Assembly: GCA_964553925.1 (NCBI GenBank)
Contig: CAZKNR010000370.1
Location: 1-6,968 of the forward strand
Source: DAISKN01 sp964553925
Lineage (GTDB): Bacteria; Acidobacteriota; Vicinamibacteria; Marinacidobacterales; SMYC01
Direction of reading: 5' to 3'
DNA: 6,968 nucleotides
Made by a program: the position numbers and the translations under genes. Below are positions 1 through 6,192 of the stretch, in pieces (position 1 is the first letter of the stretch; each line of letters opens with the position of its first letter). The notes under the pieces are model-generated. The model was not told the origin of the DNA, searched no databases, and saw only the letters and a list, made by a program, of their open reading frames with translations.

Positions 1-310
1 ACATAACCTTCCCCGGAACCACGTGGTAGGTGAGAATCGAGGCGAGCTTCGCCTTGTCCTTCAGAAGGCCATCGAGCGTTCCCGCGGGGAGCTTTGCGAA
101 AGCTTCGTCCGTGGGAGCGAAGACCGTGAACGGGCCCTTGCCCTTCAGCGTCTCGACCAGACCCGCGGTCTGGAGCGCCTTGACAAGGGTCGTGAACGAG
201 CCGGCAGCGATCGCAGTGTCGACGATGTCTTTCTTAACGGTGTCCTCTGCGACGAGGGGCGTTGCCATAACGGCCAGGATGGTCACAAGCGCTATAACTG
301 TTGATTTCAT
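1..310 (-). CDS. Secreted fasciclin (FAS1) domain protein, 3' end outside window
   Basis: Read on the minus strand from an ATG at 310-308, 103 codons are visible and the frame is still open at base 1. Residues 1-21 form a signal peptide (Lys at 2, hydrophobic core, then TPLVA before Glu-Asp), so the product is probably exported. From about residue 28 the sequence follows the FAS1 pattern: DIVDTAIAAGSFTTL, then GPFTVFAPTDEAFAKLP, then the YHVVPGKV block (the YH motif). FAS1 domains are adhesion or ligand-binding modules of about 130-140 residues, and single-domain secreted forms are common in bacteria. The lost part should be the second conserved block and the C-terminus. GGGAAG (complement of 318-323) lies 7 bases before the ATG, which supports this start. 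It is transcribed away from the rest of the window and looks intact as far as it goes. Confidence 0.93.
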   Translation of the reverse strand, partial: MKSTVIALVTILAVMATPLVAEDTVKKDIVDTAIAAGSFTTLVKALQTAGLVETLKGKGPFTVFAPTDEAFAKLPAGTLDGLLKDKAKLASILTYHVVPGKVM

Positions 311-430
311 TGTGTTTCTTCCCTTTTGTTCGGTCAGTTTGTGATTGAGCTGCTTTCTAAGACAAATGCAGCATAACCTAATTAATGGACAATGTACAGT
401 GTATATTTATATTGTATTTGAGACAATGCG
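311..430 (-). promoter_or_regulatory. AT-rich upstream region of the fasciclin gene with short repeats
   Basis: This stretch holds the leader and probable promoter of the fasciclin gene. Bases 381-420 are strikingly AT-rich compared with the GC-rich surroundings. A possible minus-strand promoter is TTGTCT (complement of 421-426) and TATACA (complement of 400-405), but the 15-base spacer is short. TGTACA (393-398) and TGTATA (400-405) are near-identical direct repeats one base apart, and TTGTAT lies at 412-417. GACAATG occurs at 388-394 and 422-428, with a variant, GACAAATG, at 361-368. Such spaced TGTAYA-like half-sites suggest an operator, perhaps for a MerR-type regulator, but no regulator gene is in view. 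The exact transcription start cannot be fixed from sequence alone. Confidence 0.4.
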
Positions 431-524
431 TGAAAAGACGAGCCGCGAGGGTGTCGAGCTTCTTGCTTTCATGGTCGCCGGTCTCGATGGTGGCGAGCGA
501 AGCGAAACACATCTTGGCCATCAT
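378..524 (-). pseudogene. Coding-like remnant or small hypothetical ORF upstream of the fasciclin gene
   Basis: A minus-strand frame from ATG 524-522 to TAG 380-378 would give 48 residues, beginning MMAKMCFASLATIETG and continuing ESKKLDTLAARLFTH. The same frame is open further upstream on the minus strand (higher coordinates) through VYALTGSQRAQ near 530-565. From about 571 down to 425 the third codon positions are nearly all G or C, as in real genes of this window. Beyond that the frame runs into AT-rich DNA that looks regulatory, giving an atypical KYNINIHCTLSIN tail. I do not recognise the family. There is no convincing ribosome binding site at the ATG pair. The simplest reading is a truncated gene fragment whose last part is now intergenic DNA; a genuine small protein is possible. 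Confidence 0.3.
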
Positions 525-671
525 CTGGGCACGCTGAGATCCGGTGAGGGCGTAAACCGGGGGTTGCGTTAATACTTTCCTGGCGGTACCTTTCGGACCT
601 GTTTCGCACGGCCGTCGCCGAACGTCACAGAGGGGCAGCTCCCATCCGGATGCCTGTACGGAGGTCGCGAC

Positions 672-830
672 ATGTATACCCTGGCCATGGATGTGCGGTT
701 TGCTTTTCGCACGATGTCCAAAAACGCGCGGGTTACGATCCTTGCGGCGCTCACCCTCGCTCTAGGAATCGGGGCGAGCACTGCCATCTTGAGCGTCACC
801 AAGGGGGTTCTCCTGGACCCGCTCCCTTAA
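672..830 (+). pseudogene. Truncated ADOP/MacB-type ABC permease, N-terminal stub
   Basis: An ATG at 672 follows GGAGG (660-664) at 7 bases, an excellent start. The 52-residue product has the N-terminus typical of the large orphan permeases related to MacB (ADOP family): DVRFAFRTMSKNARVT, then a transmembrane segment LAALTLALGIGASTAIL, then SVTKGVLLDPLP. In full-length members (roughly 800 residues) this last block is normally followed by a tyrosine-proline stretch and a large periplasmic domain. Here TAA follows directly and nothing downstream resembles the rest, because arsM begins 58 bases later. The remainder has been lost, probably by deletion or replacement. The reading frame and start signals are so well preserved that the loss may be recent. 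A functional 52-residue peptide is unlikely. Confidence 0.75.
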
Positions 831-876
831 CGGATAACGGTGAGAGCGAAACCATACCCGTGGCGGGTCTCTAAAC

Positions 877-882
877 GGGAGG
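877..882 (+). promoter_or_regulatory. Ribosome binding site that sets the arsM start
   Basis: GGGAGG lies 5 bases before a GTG at 888 and 11 bases before a second in-frame GTG at 894. An upstream in-frame GTG at 840 lacks comparable spacing to a purine-rich site, so 888 is preferred. Confidence 0.6.
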
Positions 883-887
883 CGACC

Positions 888-2065
888 GTGACCGTGCTGA
901 CTCCTGAAGGTTTCGACGTAGAGCGTGCGGTGCGGGCGCGCTATTCCGGCGCCGCCAAGGCGCGGGAAGCCGACCTCTGTTGTCCGACCTCCTATGACCC
1001 GCGGCTCCTGAAAGCGATCCCCGAAGAGGTGATCGCGCGCGACTATGGCTGCGGGGATCCAAGCCCGCACTTGCGGGAGGGAGAGACCGTGCTCGACCTC
1101 GGCTCGGGCTCGGGGAAGGCCTGTTTCCTCGCGAGCCAGGTGGTGGGGCCGGCGGGCCAAGTCATCGGCGTCGACATGAACGAGGAGATGCTCGCGCTCG
1201 CCCGGCGCGCGGCGCCCGAAGTCGGGAGGGCCATCGGGTACGAGAACGTGCGCTTCGGCAAAGGACGAATCCAGGATCTCGGGCTCGATCTCGAGCGTCT
1301 CGACGCGTTTCTCGGCGCGCATCCGGTGAGATCGGGCGACGACCTGGAGCGGCTGGAAGCCGAGATCGCCTGACTTCGCGCTGAAGAGCCGCTGGTCGCG
1401 AGCGATTCGGTCGATGTCGTGGTGTCGAACTGCGTCCTGAACCTCGTGAGGACGGACGAGAAGTCCCGTCTGTTCGCGGAGATTTTCCGGGTGCTCCGGC
1501 GCGGAGGCCGGGCGGTCATCTCGGACATCGTCGCCGACGAGGACGTGCCCGCGGCCCTGCGGCAAGACCCCGAGCTCTGGAGCGGCTGCGTTTCGGGCGC
1601 CTTCCGCGACGACCGGTTCCTGCAGGCCTTCGAGGACGCGGGTTTCTACGGCATTACCCTCGCCGCCCGCGCCGAGGCGCCCTGGCGCACCGTCGAAGGC
1701 ATCGAGTTCCGCAGCGAGACCGTCGTCGCCTACAAGGGGAAGGAGGGCCCTTGTTTCGATCACAAGCAGGCGGTGATCTATCGCGGACCCTTCCGGGAAG
1801 TCGTCGACGACGACGGACACGTTCTTCGCCGGGGTGTGCGCACCGCGGTCTGCGAGAAGACCTTCCGCCTTCTGGCCCGCGAGCCCTACCGCTCTCATCT
1901 CGATCTCGTCGAGCCGCGCGTACCGGTGACGCCGGAAGAGGCGCGTCCGTTCCCCTGCACCAAGGGCGCCCTGGTCCGTCACCCGCGTGAGACCAAGGGC
2001 GCCGACTACGACCTCACCACCGGCCTGCTGGAGAAATCTGTTCGCCGGCGGGAGGGTGCTGCTGA
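888..2065 (+). pseudogene. arsM: Arsenite methyltransferase ArsM (arsenosugar type), interrupted by a TGA and a frameshift
   Basis: This is a SAM-dependent methyltransferase that methylates As(III) in the cytoplasm, supplying dimethylarsenic to ArsS. From GTG 888, residues 31-32 are a Cys pair (LCCP), Cys55 sits in DYGCGDPS, and VLDLGSGSG (68-76) is the SAM-binding motif I, followed by VIGVDM. After the break come VVSNCVLNLV (Cys182) and LWSGCVSGAF (Cys234). The spacing resembles the four conserved ArsM cysteines. The extended C-terminal region (EFRSETVVAYKGK, then AVIYRGPF, then RHPRETKGADYD) is typical of the arsenosugar-linked subgroup. Two lesions are present. Codon 162 is TGA (1371-1373), where CGA would fit, and the same frame resumes homology straight after it. 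Near 2020-2032 one base appears to be missing, because the expected Cys-rich tail ICSPAGGCC and its TGA stop (2063-2065) lie in another frame. The stop overlaps the arsS ATG by one base. Confidence 0.82.
2050..2055 (+). promoter_or_regulatory. Ribosome binding site of arsS inside the end of arsM
   Basis: GGGAGG sits 9 bases before the ATG at 2065, within the last codons of arsM. This supports 2065 as the arsS start and translational coupling through the TGATG overlap. Confidence 0.65.
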
Positions 2066-3058
2066 TGGCGACCGAGGATCGGCTTCGGGCTCGGGCGACC
2101 TTTACGAGCGCGCTCGCGCGGCACGGTCTCGCGCCTCTCGCCCGGGGACCGGTGACGACGCTCCAGATCAACGTGGGCCGGCTCTGCAACCTCGCCTGCC
2201 ATCATTGTCACGTCGAGGCCGGGCCCAAGCGCACCGAGATCATGCAAGCTCGCGTGGCGGAGCGGCTCGTCGAGCTCCTCGATTCCCAATCCCTCCATCC
2301 GCGACGTCGATCTCACGGGCGGAGCGCCGGAGATGAACGGAAGCTTCAGGTATCTGGTGGTGGAAGCGCGCCGCCGCGGCCTTCGGGTCATCGACCGCTG
2401 TAATCTTACCGTGCTCCTCGACCTCGGGTACGACGATCTGCCCGAGTTCCTCGCGGCCCACGGCGTGCACGTGATCGCGAGCCTGCCTTGCTACAGCGCC
2501 GAGAACGTGGACCGTCAGCGAGGCCGCGGCGTGTTCCACGGGAGCATCGAGGCCCTCAGGCGACTGAACGCGCTCGGCTATGGACGACCGAGTTCGTCCC
2601 TTCGGCTGGACCTCGTCTACAACCCGCTCGGGGCCTCGCTTCCTCCTCCGCAGGCGAGGCTCGAGACGAAGTACCGCGAGGAGCTGGGACGCTTGTTTGG
2701 CATCGAGTTCCACCAGCTGCTCACGATCACCAACATGCCCATCAAGCGTTTCGCTCGCCTCCTCGAGCGGACGGGCCAGCGCCGCGCGTACATGAGCCTC
2801 CTCGTCAACCATTTCAACCCGAAGACGGTCCCGGGTCTGATGTGCCGATCGCTCGTCAGCGTTGGTTGGGACGGGAGGCTGTACGACTGCGATTTCAACC
2901 AGATGCTCGACATGCCGCTCGGGGCGGCCGCCGGCGTCCGCAGCATTTGGGACATCCTTTCCTTCGACGTTCTGGTCGGAGAGAGCATCGCTACCCGACA
3001 GCATTGTTTCGGGTGCACCGCGGGCGCCGGGTCGAGTTGCTCCGGGGCGCTTCTATGA
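2065..3058 (+). pseudogene. arsS: Arsenosugar biosynthesis radical SAM protein ArsS, with one frameshift
   Basis: ArsS uses a radical SAM [4Fe-4S] cluster to add a 5'-deoxyadenosyl group to dimethylated arsenic, giving the precursor of arsenosugars. The N-terminal frame (ATG 2065) carries NVGRLCNLACHHCHVEAGP, with the CxxxCxxC cluster ligands at Cys41, Cys45 and Cys48. It loses homology after VELLDS. The match resumes in the next frame at SIRDVDLTGGAPEMNG (about 2294). Removing one C from the CCC at 2291-2293 restores one frame of about 330 residues, the usual family length. The second part has VIASLPCYSAENVD, LVYNPLG, and the C-terminal DUF3641 block GWDGRLYDCDFNQMLDMPL, ending in HCFGCTAGAGSSCSGAL. 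Some family members are selenoproteins; all relevant positions here are Cys. The stop overlaps the transporter start as ATGA. Either the gene is broken or the extra base is a sequence error. Confidence 0.88.
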
Positions 3059-4191
3059 GCGAAGCGGCGCTCGTCGTCCTGGTTCCCGCGCTCCTGGCTT
3101 ACGCGAACGGCGCCAACGATGTCTCCAAGGGGATTGCGACGCTCGTGGGTAGCGGCGTCACGAGTTACCGGCGCGCGATTCTCTGGGGCACGGCGTGGAC
3201 CGCGCTCGGCGCGGTCGTCGCATCGGTCGCGGCCGGCTCGATGCTGACGACGTTCGGTAGCGGCCTTTACGCCGCCGGGGTCGCGCCTTCGTTCCCTTCA
3301 TCAGCGGGAGCGCTCGCCGGCGCCGCAGCCTGGGTGCTCATTGCGACGCGCGCGAGTCTGCCCGTGTCCACCACCCACGCGCTCGTGGGCTCGGTCATCG
3401 GCGCTACCTTGACGGCATACGGGGCCTGGGGGATTGCATGGGCGGCCGTTGGAACGAAGGTGTTCGTGCCGCTCCTCGCGAGTCCGCTCGTGGCTTACTT
3501 CCTGGCGCGGCTCTTGTCGCGATCTCTGGGGCGCGATTTCGGCGCCAAGGGGAAGGCCGCCGACTGCCTCTGTGTGGAAGCACGACGAGCTCCCCGCGTG
3601 GCCTGGGTCGGAGGAGGAGCGGGCACGCTCGTGGCCGCACCGCTTGCCGACGTGTCGGTAATGTCGGGAGACGCCGCCCTGTGCCGAGAATCGAAGGCCA
3701 TGGCTCTGCGGTTCACGGGTGACCACCTCCACTGGCTTTCGAGCGGCGCCGTCAGCTTCGCACGGGGTCTGAACGACGCTCCCAAGATCGTCGGGCTGGC
3801 GCTGGCGGCGGCGCTCCTCGCCCCCAACTCGTCGTCCATCACGAAGGCGCCCCTCTTCACCATGGTGAGCCTCGGAGTGGTCCTCGGGAGTCTCGCCACC
3901 GGTCGGCGCGTAACCCGGGTGCTCGCCGAGGAGGTGACGCCCATGGATCCTCGGGAAGGACTGGCGGCGAACCTGGTCACGGCGAGCCTCGTCACCGCCG
4001 GCGCCGTGTACGGGCTGCCGATGTCGACGACGCACGTGTCGTCGGGCGCGATCTTTGGCATCGGCGCCGAGCGGAGATCCCTCGATGGGCGGACCGCGCG
4101 CGGCATCGGCATGGCTTGGGTCGTCACCCTCCCGGCCGCCGCTCTCCTCGGCGCAATCGCCGATAAGCTTCTGAGGCTCGTGCTGCCCTGA
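3055..4191 (+). CDS. PiT-family inorganic phosphate transporter
   Basis: The protein has 378 residues and the ATG at 3055 overlaps the arsS stop. PiT proteins are inner-membrane phosphate carriers driven by H+ or Na+, and arsenate can be carried as an analogue. Both halves of the internal duplication are present. The GANDVSKG signature (19-26) pairs with RGLNDAPKIVG (237-247), and SLPVSTTHALVGS (101-113) pairs with LPMSTTHVSSG (321-331). Hydrophobic segments fill residues 1-155 and 225-375. The central loop (about 156-225) holds DCLCVE (Cys171, Cys173), Cys210 and TGDHLHWLSSGAVSFA. That layout fits the shorter bacterial/archaeal PiT subgroup rather than the longer E. coli PitA. No frame lesion is seen, in contrast to the two genes before it. 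Position as the third gene of the arsM-arsS operon suggests a role in phosphate or arsenate balance; the substrate itself is inferred. Confidence 0.93.
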   Translation: MSEAALVVLVPALLAYANGANDVSKGIATLVGSGVTSYRRAILWGTAWTALGAVVASVAAGSMLTTFGSGLYAAGVAPSFPSSAGALAGAAAWVLIATRASLPVSTTHALVGSVIGATLTAYGAWGIAWAAVGTKVFVPLLASPLVAYFLARLLSRSLGRDFGAKGKAADCLCVEARRAPRVAWVGGGAGTLVAAPLADVSVMSGDAALCRESKAMALRFTGDHLHWLSSGAVSFARGLNDAPKIVGLALAAALLAPNSSSITKAPLFTMVSLGVVLGSLATGRRVTRVLAEEVTPMDPREGLAANLVTASLVTAGAVYGLPMSTTHVSSGAIFGIGAERRSLDGRTARGIGMAWVVTLPAAALLGAIADKLLRLVLP

Positions 4192-4216
4192 ACCGGCAAG
4201 GTCTCTTTTTCTCTCG

Positions 4217-4240
4217 CCGCGCGCTTCCGCTCGCTCGCGG
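4217..4240 (+). terminator. Weak hairpin after the phosphate transporter gene
   Basis: CCGCG (4217-4221) can pair with CGCGG (4236-4240) around a 14-base loop, followed by TTTCTG. The stem is short and the T run poor, so this is at best a weak terminator for the ars-pit operon. The rest of the 156-base gap to the sigma gene shows no gene. A CACAAT at 4249-4254 could be a -10 element, but I see no matching -35. Confidence 0.2.
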
Positions 4241-4347
4241 TTTCTGCCACAATGTCGCACCAGTGAGGTCAGAGGTGCTATTGGATGGGTTCGCCACCGA
4301 AGATGGGCCTCCCGGGGTTCGTGGCGCGATGAGCCTCTGAGCGGGTC

Positions 4348-4773
4348 GTGAGCGTTTTCAGCAGAGAGACCCCGCCGCGAAACCTGCGCTCGGAGTTCGA
4401 GGAGGCGGCGCTACCGGTAGCCCCCGCGCTCTACCGGACCGCGCGGCGCCTCACCCGCCGCCCCGAGGATGCCAGCGACGCCGTCCAGGAGACGATGCTG
4501 CGGGCTTACCGCACCTTCCCTGGTTTTCAGCCGGGAACGAATGCCAGGGCGTGGTTGTTTACGATCTTGTATTCGATCCTGACCAACGACTGGCGCCGCC
4601 GGCAGCGGAGGCCCGAGGAAGTGCAATTGGAAGTCGTCGAGGAGCGATTCGCGAAAGCACTCCGCGCATCGGGCGTCGATGCGGAGTCGAGGCTCCTCCA
4701 TCGGCTCGAGGCTTCAAGTGTCGCCGCGAGCTCGCGGCGCTGCAATGGACGAAGGAGCGAGCTGCATCCATAA
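4348..4773 (+). pseudogene. ECF RNA polymerase sigma factor, truncated after region 2
   Basis: The frame opens after TGA 4330-4332, and the first start codon is GTG 4348. Residues 24-88 match sigma-70 region 2 of extracytoplasmic-function sigma factors: ALYRTARRLTRRPEDASDAVQETMLRAYRTFPGF continues into NARAWLFTILYSILTNDWRRR. This region binds core polymerase and the -10 element. The linker continues to SRLLHRLEA (114-122), and then the family match stops. The next 19 residues (SSVAASSRRCNGRRSELHP) are not sigma-like. Region 4, the helix-turn-helix that reads the -35 element, is absent. A normal ECF sigma is about 170-190 residues and this one is 141. The bases after 4710 belong in another frame to the anti-sigma gene, so an internal deletion is the likely cause. 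It should not work as a normal sigma factor. Confidence 0.8.
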
Positions 4774-5405
4774 GACATTCCGAGGCGCCTGCCGGCCTCG
4801 AAGCCCGCCTGCGCGAGGCCCTCGATGGGGAGGACCGAGCGCTTCCGGGCGCAGCCTCGGTGTCGCGCGCGCGCCTTCGACGATTGGTCCCCTGGCTCGC
4901 GGCGGCGGCCGCGCTCGTGGCGGCGGTCTGGATGGGCGGGCGGTTCCGGACGAGCTCGGTTCCCGATTCCGTCGCCGACGTCTACCGCGCCTATGCCTCG
5001 AACGCGCTCTCGCTCGAAGTCGCATCGAACGATCCGATCGAGCTCGAGCGGTACTTCTTGGGGCGCGGCCTACCTTTCCCCACGAGGGTCTTCGATCTGG
5101 GCATGATGGGGTTTCCGCTCGAGGGCGGGGGGGTTCGACCGGTGGGCGGCCGAGACGGCTTACTCATTGCCTATCGTGGGGCGGACGGTCGCGTGCTCCT
5201 TTGCCAGATGTACGAGGGGAGCGTCGCCGACCTGCCGGAGCCCATCGACCGACGCACGAACGATGGCATTACGTTTCACCTCTATCGAGACGGAGACGTG
5301 ACCCTCGTCTTCTGGCAAGAGGGCGCGGTGGTCTGCGTGCTGGCGGCGGAAGGGGATCCGGAGACCGCCATCCAGCTTGCCTTCGCCAAGGCCGTCCGGC
5401 TCTGA
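4711..5405 (+). pseudogene. Anti-sigma factor lacking its N-terminal zinc-finger part
   Basis: From about 4719 a frame different from the sigma gene reads CRRELAALQWTKERAAS, the usual end of a zf-HC2 anti-sigma zinc-binding domain (second Cys of HxxxCxxC). It continues with SEAPAGLEARLREALDGE, the linker expected before the membrane. A transmembrane segment follows (about 4884-4943, LVPWLAAAAALVAAVWMGG). The outer domain has LERYFLGRGLPFPTRVFDL, LLIAYRGADGRVLLCQMYEG and VTLVFWQEGAVVCVLA, a layout common in ECF-associated anti-sigma proteins. The His and first Cys of the zinc site are missing: Gly-Phe-Lys precedes the remaining Cys. No start codon with a ribosome binding site is evident. Intact, it would hold the ECF sigma at the membrane. 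Here the sigma end and its partner's head are both gone. The stop is TGA 5403-5405. Confidence 0.68.
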
Positions 5406-5534
5406 CCTCGCGCTCAGCGACGTTGTTTCCCTTCCCTGGAACCATTCGCCGCCCCGCGGTGTTCTGGACTCCTAGCGGCCGATATCACGACCGCAGAAGC
5501 AAAGGAGTCATCGCGGACGACGGATCGCTCACTC

Positions 5535-5569
5535 CGCTCCCGCTCGCAGCGGGCTTGCCCGCGGGAGCG
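5535..5569. repeat. REP-like imperfect palindrome
   Basis: CGCTCCCG (5535-5542) pairs with CGGGAGCG (5562-5569). An inner palindrome, GCGGGCTTGCCCGC (5549-5562), offers an alternative hairpin. Its GCGGGCTTGCCCGC core resembles the repetitive extragenic palindromes known from Pseudomonas, but with one copy here a repeat family cannot be shown. It sits in the 301-base gap between the anti-sigma gene and the DM13 lipoprotein gene. In 5406-5534 I see no gene or clear signal. Confidence 0.35.
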
Positions 5570-5608
5570 AATGGACTGGCGGCCCGCTGACCGCGCTCTT
5601 CGAACCTG

Positions 5609-5640
5609 AACCGCGGAGGCACGGAACCTCCGCGGTTTTT
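5609..5640 (+). terminator. Rho-independent terminator
   Basis: A perfect 11-base stem (AACCGCGGAGG at 5609-5619 with CCTCCGCGGTT at 5627-5637) encloses a 7-base loop and is followed by a T run to 5640. The T run lies on the plus strand, so it ends transcription from the sigma/anti-sigma side before the DM13 gene. The minus strand has no equal T run. Confidence 0.85.
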
Positions 5641-5706
5641 CTCCCGGCCCGCCGGTGTAACCTGGGCAGGGCAGAAGTCATCTCTACGAAGGGAAGAGGT
5701 GTCCAC

Positions 5707-6192
5707 ATGATTCGTCCTGCGGTGAAGGCGTACGGAGTCTCGCTAGTCGTGCTATTGGCTTCCGCCTGCGGCGATGGGCCGCCGTCGGCGCCGACCAACC
5801 CTCCCTCTCCTTCCACCACGACAACGACCCCTCCCTCGTCTACGTCGACCACGACCACGACCACGAGCGTTCCCGCGTCTCAGGCCGTCCGTCAGGCCAC
5901 GTTCCAGAGCGCCAACGGATACACGACCGAAGGCTCGGCGCGCATCCTGGCGAGCGGCGGTACTCACTCTCTCGAGCTGAGCTCCGACTTTCGCGCGAGC
6001 CAATCGCCCGCGCTCGACGTACGCCTCTGTAACGACGCCAACTGCCGCGGGGCGAACCTCGAACTGGGCCCGCTGCAGGCTTTCTCGGGAAGGCAGAGTT
6101 ACTCTCTGCCGAATGACGGCAGCGCGTACAGCCAGGTGGTGATCTACTGCCGCGCGGTTCAGCTCGCGTTCGGTTTCGGGACGCTGCGGTGA
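5707..6192 (+). CDS. DM13-domain lipoprotein
   Basis: The protein has 161 residues. The ATG at 5707 follows AGAGG (5695-5699) by 7 bases. Residues 1-20 form a lipoprotein signal ending in LASA, with the lipidated Cys at 21. Gly at +2 fits export to the outer membrane by the usual sorting rule. Residues 22-60 are a Pro/Ser/Thr linker with two poly-Thr runs. Residues 61-161 match the DM13 domain: a beta-rich start (GSARILASGGTHSLELSSDF), PALDVRLC, LGPLQAFSGRQSYSLP, and the hallmark end QVVIYCRAVQLAFGFGTL. DM13 has been proposed to be a redox or electron-transfer domain because of its conserved Cys (Cys148 here); Cys108 and Cys113 could form a nearby disulfide. It overlaps the next gene by four bases, so the two products probably act together in the envelope. 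The exact activity is unknown. Confidence 0.85.
   Translation: MIRPAVKAYGVSLVVLLASACGDGPPSAPTNPPSPSTTTTTPPSSTSTTTTTTSVPASQAVRQATFQSANGYTTEGSARILASGGTHSLELSSDFRASQSPALDVRLCNDANCRGANLELGPLQAFSGRQSYSLPNDGSAYSQVVIYCRAVQLAFGFGTLR
5815..5865 (+). repeat. Poly-Thr coding microrepeat in the lipoprotein linker
   Basis: Two threonine runs (residues 37-41 and 48-53) are coded by alternating ACC and ACG codons. ACCACG is repeated three times exactly at 5848-5865. Such tracts can change length by replication slippage in units that keep frame, which would alter linker length only. Confidence 0.6.

Noticed and set aside
345..572. Plus-strand small ORF over the AT-rich block
   Set aside because: No ribosome binding site, no recognisable protein, and the opposite strand looks more coding-like in 425-571.
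1371..1373. TGA in arsM as a selenocysteine codon, since the ArsS family includes selenoproteins
   Set aside because: The position is not a Cys in the ArsM family as I know it; Arg (CGA) fits better, and I see no convincing SECIS-like hairpin just downstream.
762..2189. Long minus-strand open frame opposite arsM
   Set aside because: It is opposite clear methyltransferase sequence, has low-complexity Arg/Ala/Gly-rich content, and is the usual shadow in GC-rich DNA.
2281..2300. Programmed frameshifting in arsS
   Set aside because: There is no slippery heptamer or strong downstream structure, and a lone extra C in a C run explains the shift more simply.
2488..3054. N-terminal extension of the PiT protein, making a 567-residue protein
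   Set aside because: This part lies over arsS in another frame and shows no membrane or known domain sequence; the family start fits ATG 3055.
3301..4260. Minus-strand open frames opposite the phosphate transporter
   Set aside because: They are Arg-rich shadows of a well-conserved transporter with no family resemblance of their own.
4679..5590. Long plus-strand frame overlapping the anti-sigma gene
   Set aside because: It is Arg/Gly/Pro-rich without domains, while the neighbouring frame holds a transmembrane segment and anti-sigma-like outer domain.
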